64,000 nt of DNA from Polytrichum commune (Eukaryota; Streptophyta; Polytrichopsida; Polytrichales; Polytrichaceae): the NCBI GenBank assembly GCA_950295325.1, contig OX485805.1, positions 34,833,501 through 34,897,500 on the forward strand. Reading direction: 5' to 3'. Below the pieces are notes generated by a model. It made no database searches. It was not told where the DNA came from and saw nothing but the letters and a program-made list of their open reading frames with translations. Shown one piece after another: positions 34,137-43,000 of the stretch. Position 1 is the first letter of the stretch; every line of letters begins with the position of its first letter. A program made the translations under genes and the position numbers.

Positions 34137-36336
34137 CAAACGAAACCCAAACCCATACACAATGGATGTATAGTAGAACCCATGAATTACTCCATAAACA
34201 ATATGTGGAGACATAGCATGAATTGCATAGCACACATGAAGAGCCATGATGACAGTGTTCTGTGGCAATGTACGGCCAGTACATCGGTTTAGTAACGAGC
34301 CGGCTGATAGTTTTGCGGTGATTTCCAATTGATTATGGACTGATTCGGGATGGGGTACCGTGACATGTGTATCATGTTGAGGTCGGAAACCTACCGATTC
34401 CAGCTGGCGAGTTGAGGGGACAACGACCAGTTGAGGGATTTACTTCATAGTCCAGGAATGTTACGAAGTCCACTTAGCCATTAGAGGCAAGTAGCCGAAG
34501 GGACTAGGGATAGGGCGGAAATGTTTCTAGTGTTCATAATCTTTAGTATAGTCAATATGACACCTTTGGGGAGCGCAGAAAGCCACCCTAAACCAGCTAA
34601 AATTCCTATTATGACAGGTGGTCTAGAATCTTCTAATCTGATAGTAGGGAATACAAACATGTAAGCAATATGTCATTGAGCTTAAAAACATATACAACTT
34701 GGTCAAACAATATAGGTGGAATTTATAATATACATGTGACAATATATTCAAATAATTTGAAATATACATGTGACAATATAGATTGAAGAGTTATAGGATC
34801 TATGGTGTTGCCTACCTAAGTTGTGAACTGTCATCTTATATTTTAAATTCCTTAATAGCGTTTAAAAACTAAAAAATTTATTAACACCAAAATGTAAAGA
34901 GTTGTCCGATTAAGAGTTACACAACAATGTATAATGACGTAACGCATCACTAGTAAGATTCACCGTAGGTGGTTGGTGTGAACATTATCATGATCCACAT
35001 CTCTTCAATGCACATGAACATTGAGATGAAAGCCGTGTGCACGATTTCTCAATTTTGGGTCAGTAATCCCTTCCCCTTCCATCCGAATATAACTTAGTCT
35101 CGAATGACATCTAGTAATCATCATAATTCAGGGGTTAGCTCCTAGTTCATATTTAATTTAGACAATTTTGGCTTGAGAATGTTTCGATCCAATGGCATGA
35201 TTATTATAGTATATGGCTTAGCCCTCCATCCCATAATGTGTCAGCTCTTGGACCTAACATAATATGAAACTATACATTGTGACCAAATTGAATGGTGGAT
35301 CCGAAGCATTAATTTACCATTGTGAGCGGAACCCCTTGGAATGCCACACTGAAATTTCACATCAATACATTAATTGTCTTTCCTTATGAACACATTAATT
35401 TTAAATTATGTTGGAGATTGGGCTTGGTCCAATAATTAGATTTAGGCAGCTGTAGCCAGGGACCATTATATTAATTGGTAAAACAAACTAACAAATCACC
35501 TCATGTTTAGCACATTGTAAGCCTTTTGTGAGAAAATCCTGGCGTGCAAGGAATTTTCAGACATAGCACTTAATATGAATAACTTGGAAGTTGAGGAACC
35601 TAGTAGGAAATTTGTAAATCCATATACAAATTGAATGTATTTGGGATCGTTTTTGTAATCGTAGCCTGAGTTGGGGTTTTTTTTTGGTTTCCCATTCATT
35701 GTAATTTGCTCAAAATGCAAACCAAAGTGGCACTTAGAGTGTAAGGGGTTTAGGGTTTAGGGTTTACGGTGAGGAGTAGGGTTGATGGGCCTCCGGAGGC
35801 TACTCAATCTTAACTAATATTTAACTCACACATCAACTTTTCGCCTATTGGTTACACTATTGGAGTCAATTTGTTTAGGGTACAAGGGTTTAGGGTCAAT
35901 TTGAGACGGCATCCTCTAATGTTAGTTGGCGGCACAAATTTCGAATGTTAGTTGGAGGCACAATTTCCGAATGTTTGTTTGTCAGCGCAAAATTGAAATT
36001 GTTGTTGATTCAGAAATGTTTTCTGTTTACGAAATACCCCAGAGATGTTGTTGATCACAAATGTTGTTGGTTTCACATTTGCAAACTTTAAGGTGACTAA
36101 CCCAAACATCATGATCAAGGTTGCAAATACCAAGTATTACTCACCCGCCAAGTTAAAGCGATCATTATACCACCGATAAGAAGCCAAATGAAAAGACATC
36201 CAAGTGAGGACTCCGAGGCTAACCAATGAGGTTCATTGCCCTAGGTTACTAAGGCAGATGGTCCACAATCCACTCAAATTTCAGTCTCAGATTGTCAATA
36301 AAGCACCTTTAACTCCGACCATATTAAATACAACCC

Positions 36337-36560
36337 AAAACCCTCAATAGCACAGCGATCATCACAATTTTGTGACTTACCATTGAAAACGTCTGTCATT
36401 CTGAAATGGAACTCAAATTAGGATGTTTATTCTATAGCAGATTAGTTGATAGCACACCACTTTCACAAATTATTCACATTCAACTAATTGAATGTAATTA
36501 CGTGTAAATAACCTTAACTAATCTCAATAAATAAGAAAGTATGCTTCACATATTGCATGT
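36337..36560 (+). repeat. diverged relative of one arm of the Mutator-like foldback
   Basis: The order AAAACCCTCA, TAGCAC, GTGACTT, CCATTG, GTC.TTGTCATTCT-like, then CTTTCACAAA and CAACTAATTGAATGTAATTA parallels 5212-5410 of the foldback element at 4890-6000. Only one arm is evident. It is an older copy nested in the giant transposon. Confidence 0.55.
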
Positions 36561-37035
36561 AAAACAATTAACACTAGCAAATTGATGTTTATCTATAAAT
36601 CAGACCATCACAACCGGGTCATCTGTAACCCGCGTTTGGCAGTCATGGATTACGATTTAGCAACGAAAACCACAAAAAATCAAAATTGAAAGTAATACCC
36701 CTGTGGAAAATAGTGGTTGCTCGCACCTCACTACAAGGAAATGGGTGTATAATTGACAAAAATGTGACACTAAAATGTCCGAAGTGACAAAATCAGCTCA
36801 AAGCTATGAGTTTTTGTCAATTCGGACATTATTCAAAATTTGTGTCAATTTTTTGTCATCAGATTTATATATTTCACGTTTAACTTATTCCCTTCACCTG
36901 AGCATGTGTCTCATATTTATTAACAACAAAAGGTGTTACAAAAGGTTTTTAATTATTGTAATTACTAGTATAAGTAATTAATATAATTAATGTATTTACT
37001 ATAATTAATGTAATAACTAATTTAATTAATTAATG

Positions 37036-37355
37036 TAAATACTGAAATTACCAATTTAAGTAAATACTGAAATTACCCTTTTGAGTAAATACTGAAATTA
37101 CCAATTTAAGTAAATGGGGAAATTACCAATTTAAGTAAATACTGAAATTACCAATTTAACTAAATACTGAAATTTGTTAATTTAAGTAAATATTGAAATT
37201 TTCTAATTTAGGTAAATACTGAAATTTGCTAATTTAAGTAAATATTGAAAATTTCTAATTTAGGTAAATACTGAAATTTGCTAATTTAAGTAAATACTGA
37301 AATTTGCTATTTTCAGTAAATACTGAAATTTGCTATTTTCAGTAAAATACTGAAA
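37036..37355 (+). repeat. 25-bp tandem repeat inside the CACTA element
   Basis: TAAATACTGAAATTACCAAT-type units start at 37036, 37061, 37086, 37111, 37136 and 37161, then continue at about 25-26 bp with TTGCTAATTT variants to about 37355. Confidence 0.88.
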
Positions 37356-37588
37356 TTATTGTAATTAATGTAGTTAAAATAATTACAATAATTACTGTAA
37401 TAATGTTTAGGAGTATTTTTGTAAATTGTTTTTAATACAAATACAATACGTACTAATTAAAAACAGTAAATACATTAATTCTATGCTTGTTTTTACTTTC
37501 ACTAATTAAAAAATATATATACATAAGTTTATAAGTCTTATGGCTTCTTCATACAAAACTCTTACATACTTGGCCTGTATCATGTAAT

Positions 37589-37767
37589 GAGCGGTGGCTT
37601 AGTGGCTAAGGCCTTCACACTATAGCCAAGAGGTTCAAGGTTCGATCCCCTTGACCCCTCACCCTTTGTCCATTAGCCTAGGTTAGGTGATGTGGCCCTT
37701 CGCCCTTAGACCTATGTGAGTAGGCTCCGAATGCGAGGGTGGATTACTAATTTAGGATTTTTTTACT
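37589..37767 (+). mobile_element. tRNA-derived SINE-like sequence
   Basis: An A-box (TGGCTTAGTGG at 37595-37605) and a B-box (GGTTCGATCC at 37639-37648) stand 33 bp apart, as in RNA polymerase III promoters. The 5' part folds roughly like a tRNA, with GAGCGGT against ACCCCTC as acceptor arms with one mismatch. The T-stem is imperfect and about 90 bp of unrelated sequence ending in a T-run follow, so this is a SINE and not a working tRNA gene. I could not find a clear target duplication. Confidence 0.6.
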
Positions 37768-38774
37768 AGTATAACTTGGACATTAAAGCACATCACCATG
37801 GGTAAATGACGAGGTAAAGAGAATCCAACATGGCAAGGGGGCCGGAGTAAATGGAATCCTACGTGTATAATTATCCCAGATGACAAAGAAATTGACAGAA
37901 CTCTGTTAATTGTATGACCGAATCAAGGTGCCCTATATGACACCCAAATTAACAGAATTTCGTCACATTTTTGTCAAATAGGTCATATAAACTTTTGTAG
38001 TGCCTATATCCCCATTTTTTTAACACACTGAGTGAACCCAGAGATATTATTGTGTTGTGACATGGCCCGAGCTCGTTGAATTGGGTGAACCCAAAATTAT
38101 GGGCCAAACCTTGGGTCACTGAATTGGCCTACCCTCTAGAAATGTTAACCATCGGGATCGCCACAACATTTATAGAGGTGTTAACAGCTAACAATTATTA
38201 TAAAAATATTATTATTTTGAACCCTATAAAAATCTTAACATTTATAAAGCTAACAAATAAACAACAAAATCACATTATATGTAGGCAAGCTTGGACCAAG
38301 TGCCGCAAACTTAATTGTGATTTTAGTCCCCTTCGTCAAATGTTACGATATTGGGGGGTGTTCAATAATTCCCTTTTTGCTTGGGAACATTGTACGCGCC
38401 TCAATAGCAGGGTATGATGCCCAAGTGTGATGGCAGTGGTGGGCCGAGGGTACCAATGGATAGGAATTACCAATTCAGGCGTGTTTTCATCCCATCAATC
38501 CAACTTGGATCCAAAGGCGTACCAGCGGGTAGTACGCGCTCATAGTGGTGATGCCCAAGAGTGGGCGATGTGCTAAGTATCATTACAGGATTGGGGGTGG
38601 ACCGGATTGGCAAAATTTCCCACGTTCACAATTGCATGATGTGCATGTAAATACCCACCAAAAGGCATCAAAAGCCGTCCTTCCGCCGGAGCTGTGACGG
38701 CCTAAAACGACAGGGAGGGAACCTTCAAATTTGTATTAGGGCACTATTCTCCCACCAAATCTGCTACACCCGTC

Positions 38775-38781
38775 TATATAA
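38775..38781 (+). promoter_or_regulatory. TATA box, probable promoter of the DUF7869 gene
   Basis: TATATAA in the context CGTCTATATAAGCCGG lies upstream of the plus-strand DUF7869 gene with no other gene between. The first coding ATG I accept is 1.26 kb downstream, so a long or spliced leader containing the palindrome array is implied. Confidence 0.5.
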
Positions 38782-38900
38782 GCCGGCAACATGCACACTC
38801 GCACCCTCTTTTGTCGCCCTCTGCCAGGGAGCACAGCACCACAACCTTCTTGTTGCTATCCCATCCCTGGATCCATAAACAAGGTTCGGTCCTACACATA

Positions 38901-39075
38901 TACCACACCTGCTCGAAGGGGTGTTGTAGCATATGTTGTTCCATGTGTTGTTCCATGTGCAGGGAGCATTGCAATGGCGGTAATACCACACCTGCTCGAA
39001 GGGGTGTTGTTCCATGTGTTGTTCCATGTGCAGGTCCATGTGCAGGTCCATGTGCAGGGAGCATTGCAGTGGCGG
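38901..39075 (+). repeat. 83-bp tandem duplication in the leader region
   Basis: TACCACACCTGCTCGAAGGG starts at 38901 and again at 38984. Each is followed by TTGTTCCATGTG and CAGG repeats and by GGGAGCATTGCA. Confidence 0.8.
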
Positions 39076-39160
39076 TAGTTTTCCAGGGCCTCTAATCATC
39101 CCTCTATACCGTACAGTACGGACGTGTAGCCAAAGCCTAGAAGCCAGAGCCAACCCAAGG

Positions 39161-39545
39161 GGTTTCACTCGATAGAGTGAAACCTCAAGGTCCATAAACT
39201 TAGCCAGAGCCAGCCCAAGGGGTTTCACTCGATAGAGTGAAACCTCAAGGTCCATAAACTTAGCCAGAGCCAGCCCAAGGGGTTTCACTCGATAGAGTGA
39301 AACCTCAAGGGCCATAAACTTAGCCAGAGCCAGCCCAAGGGGTTTCACTCGATAGAGTGAAACCTCAAGGTCCATAAACTTAGCCAGAGCCAGCCCAAGG
39401 GGTTTCACTCGATAGAGTGAAACCTCAAGGGCCATAAACTTAGCCAGAGTGAAACCTCCAGGGTTTCACTTGATCGAGTGAAACCCCATGGGCTGGCTAT
39501 GGCTAAGTTTATGGCCCTTGAGGTTTCACTCTATCGAGTGAAACC
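39161..39545. repeat. palindrome array, five 60-bp direct units plus two inverted copies
   Basis: GGTTTCACTCGATAGAGTGA(AACC) occurs at 39161, 39221, 39281, 39341 and 39401 in 60-bp units. At 39462-39485 and 39522-39545 the unit continues in the opposite orientation (TTGATCGAG and TCTATCGAG centres), so the array can fold on itself. It is the same palindrome family as the arrays at 25.6 and 27.3 kb but with GG/CC flanks in place of CAC/GTG. Confidence 0.92.
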
Positions 39546-39646
39546 CCTTGGGCTGGCCATTTTACTTACCTTTTTACTTACCTTTTTACTTCCCCTTTAC
39601 TTACCCAGAGCCGTAACACCACTTAATTATCAGCCAGCCCTTGAAG

Positions 39647-39893
39647 TTTCACTCGATCGAGTGAAATCTCAAGGGCACTGGCGTCTTCCAGCAGATGGCT
39701 CTAGGGTAGGCTTTGTGATATTCAAAATTGCAAATGAATGTCAGTACACTACATAAAAGCAGTCTGTATCATTACTACAAACCATATAGTATTGCGAAGT
39801 TATTTAGAGCCCATATATTAGGAAAGGATTTCATTGCAACATGTGCTATGTGAATATAGTGCCAGCCCAATTAGCTCTCACTCGATCGAGTGA
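39647..39893. repeat. two further solo palindromes of the same family
   Basis: TTTCACTCGATCGAGTGAAA at 39647-39666 is perfect. TCACTCGATCGAGTGA at 39878-39893 keeps the core. Both are upstream of the first coding exon of the DUF7869 gene. Confidence 0.88.
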
Positions 39894-40041
39894 AAGTTCA
39901 TTGGCAGGCTGCTTGTGCTGGCAGCCAACATAGTGCGAGTGCAAGCTCTAATATGATTAAATAGCAGATTGTATGTGAAGCTATATGAAGGCCAAGTTGT
40001 AGCCCTGACTGCGCAAGTGTTTTTGTGCAAATTTGCGGAGA

Positions 40042-43000
40042 ATGGATGCGGAATCATCTACTTCAGAGGAGGTGGTTTTCTAAACTTAGATGTTTAACGT
40101 TGTATGTTGGAATATGTTTTATTAATGATAAGTGTGATGTGCAGGGGTCATCCCTTTCGGACGCAATATTCTCGGAAGATGAAACTGTTCCAGTTGAGGA
40201 TATTGACCCCAATTGCAGTGGACTTCATAGGGATGATTGGGTGAACAAACCTGTTATGCTTGTGAACGAACGTGGACAGAATATGGCAAAAGGAATTTGC
40301 CGTAATGTAAACCCAATTGACTGCGTGGAAGACAAATGTTTGGGACCTGATCACGTTGGTGTCCTCATAATGGAGCCTATTGATGGCATGATGGACATGG
40401 GGGCCATGTTTGCTTTGAGGGCCTGGCCAATTTCTCGTGTTTTTCACGATGGATGCACTCTGGCACATCACATCCTAGTTAGTGGCCAGAGATTGCGGGC
40501 ACAAACTAAGATGCTGGAGAAGCGAAGGAAGGAAGGGAAGAGGGCGTATGATACATCCCGGATATCAGAGCATCGTAAGCCAACAAAAAAATCCCAAATA
40601 CTGACCAATGCAAGCATACAACAACTATCTGCAATTTTGTGTTGTGATCGCGAGTGCCTCAGATTCTTTCCTAGAGATGAGGCATTCGCTCTTCGAACTG
40701 AATTTTATGATTGCTCCACAAGGATGAGGCATGCAAAACGTCTTGAGGTCCACGGACAAATACATCCACTTCCGGGGGCGTGTACGAATGTCGTAACACT
40801 AAGTGGACGTGATATTTGCCTCATCGCATGGAGGCACATATTTGTAATATCAAAAACCGCCAGGGTTGTCTATTGTGTCGTGACGGAGGGTAATCCCGGC
40901 ATAATGTCGTGCCATCACGACACGTATCCGTCACGACATTATGCCGGATGCTGTCTTTATCCTGACGGACTTGAATTTTACCGATTTTTTTGTGTAATTA
41001 CATTAACCCAATTCAGACACGTAGGATTTACAATGTCCACGTGTGATGACATGTCAGCAAAGTAAAGGTAAAGTGGGGAAAAATTTACTAGAGCCCGTCC
41101 GCCCCCCCGTCCGCCCCTGTTCCCGACCCCGTCCGCTCCGTTCCCAACCCCGTACGCCCCGTTCCCCCCCGTCCGCCCCTGTTCCCGACCCCGTCCGCTC
41201 CGTTCCCAACCCCGTACGCCCCGTTCCCCCCCGTCCGCCCCTGTTCCCGACCCCGTCCGCTCCGTTCCCAACCCCGTACGCCCCGTTCCCCCCCCCGTCC
41301 GCGCCCCGTCCCCCCCCGTCCGCCCCTCCGTCCGCTCCCCCGTCCGCTCCCCCGTCCGCCTTTTGTTTTTTTTGTTTTTTTTTCCCCTTCCCCGTCCGCC
41401 CCATTTTTAAAAAAAAAATTCCCCCCCCCCTCCGTCCGCTCCCGTTCCCAACCCCGTCCGCCCCGTTCCCCCCCGTCCGCGCCCTGTTCCCCCCCGTCCG
41501 CCCCTCCGTCCGCTCCCCCGTCCGCCCCAGTTTTTTTTTTTTTTTTTCCCCCCCCCCCCCCCTCCCTTCCCCGTCCGCCCCATTTAAAAAAAAAATCCCC
41601 CCCCCCGGTCCGCGCCCCGTTCCCCCCCCCGTCCGCGCCCCGTTCCCCCCCGTCCGCCCCTCCGTCCGCTCCCCCGTCCGCCCCAGTTTTTTTTTTTTCC
41701 CCCCCCCCTTCCCCGTCCGCCCCATTTTAAAAAAAAAAAAAATTCCCCCCCCTCCGTCCGCTCCCGTTCCCCCCTGTCCGCCCCGTTCCCCCCCGTCCGC
41801 CCCCGTTCCCAACCCCGTCCGCCCCGTTCCCCCCCGTCCGCCCCTCCGTCCGCTCCCCCGTCCGCCCCAGTTTTTTTTTTTTTTTTTTTTTTTTTCTCCC
41901 TTCCCCGTCCGCCCCATTTAAAAAAAAAATCCCCCCCCCTCCGTCCGCTCCCAATCCCCCCCGTCCGCCCCGTTCCCCCCCGTCCGCGCCCTGTTCCCCC
42001 CCGTCCGCGCCCCGTTCCCCCCCCGTCCGCGCCCCGTTCCCCCCCGTCCGCCCCTCCGTCCGCTCCCCCGTCCGCCCCTCCGTCCGCTCCCCCGTCCGCC
42101 CCAGTTTTTTTTTCCCCCCCCCCTTCCCCGTCCGCCCCATTTAAAAAAAAAAAAATTTCCCCCCCCCTGTCCGCGCCCCGTTCCCCCCCGTCCGCCCCTC
42201 CGTCCGCTCCCGTTCCCCCCCGTCCGCCCCGTTCCCAACCCCGTCTGCCCCGTTCCCCCCCGTCCGCGCCCCGTTCCCCCCCCCCCGTCCGCCCCTCCGT
42301 CCGCTCCCCCGTCCGCCCCAATTTTCCCCCCCCCCCCTTCCCCGTCCGCCCCATTTAAAAAAAAAAAAAAAAAATTCCCCCCCCTCCGTCCGCCCCCGTT
42401 CCCGACCCCGTCCGCTCCGTTCCCCCCCCCGTTCCCCCCGTCCGCCCCCGTTCCCGACTCCGTCCGCCCCCGTTCCCGACTCCGTCCGCCCCCGTTCCCG
42501 ACTCCGTCCGCTCCGTTCCCGACTCCGTCCGCTCCGTTCCCGACTCCGTCCGCTCCGTTCCCCCCCCCCGTCCGCTCCGTTCCCGCCCCCGTTCCCGACC
42601 CCGTTCCCGACCCCGTCCGCTCCGTTCCCCGCCCCCCCCCACCCCCGTCCGCCCCACCCTCGTCCCCCGTCCGCCCCCACACCCTCCTTAGTCATTTTTT
42701 ACTACTTTGATTTTAACAAAATGGTAAACAAAATGGCAAAATGATTTACCTGGCGCTAGGCATATCCACGACCACGTCGGCGTTTTCTGCCACATAGGAC
42801 GCCACCTTGGCAAGAAGGTAAGTATTTTACCCACCCTAGTCCGTTCCCCCTATGTTGACCCTACGTGGACCCTATTGTGTCGTGACGGAGGGGTCCGTCA
42901 CGACACGACACGACATGACGGCACGACACCGTCATGACGTCGCGATAGACAACCCTGAAAACCGCGTTCTACAGAAATCGACAAGAATTCAATTGTGGGG

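Larger units (their letters stand above)
36729..38002. mobile_element. non-autonomous CACTA element, 1274 bp, with CCT target duplication
   Basis: The left end is CACTACAAGGAAATGG and the right end read inwards is CACTACAAAAGTTTAT. Both carry TTGACAAAAATGTGAC about 25 bp inside. CCT flanks both sides (36726-36728 and 38003-38005). CACTACAA termini with 3-bp duplications are diagnostic of CACTA/EnSpm. It has no transposase and is filled with a 25-bp tandem repeat and a tRNA-derived SINE. It is nested in the giant transposon and so is younger than it. Confidence 0.92.
28860..38770. other. about 10 kb of AT-rich interior of the giant transposon without genes
   Basis: Apart from the repeats and nested elements listed separately I see no coding region. 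Open frames at 29186-29882, 32854-33560 and 38076-38417 lack family resemblance. A pair of related stretches (about 31490-31615 and 38265-38380, both with ATTATATGTA, GGCAAG, TTGGACCAAGTGCC and CCAATAATTC-type motifs) shows an internal duplication. A cluster of CCGGTT motifs lies at about 30860-31290. Confidence 0.5.

Noticed and set aside
37589-37664. tRNA gene
   Set aside because: A- and B-boxes are good but the T-stem and acceptor stem have mismatches and a SINE-like body follows.
38764-39435. 223-codon minus-strand frame with repeated peptide
   Set aside because: It reads through the 60-bp palindrome array; the peptide repeats only because the DNA does.
41043-42695. Long open frames of 180-290 codons on both strands
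   Set aside because: They are produced by the CCGTCCGCCCC minisatellite and its poly-T/poly-A blocks. Every frame gives Arg/Gly/Thr or Pro/Ser repeats.
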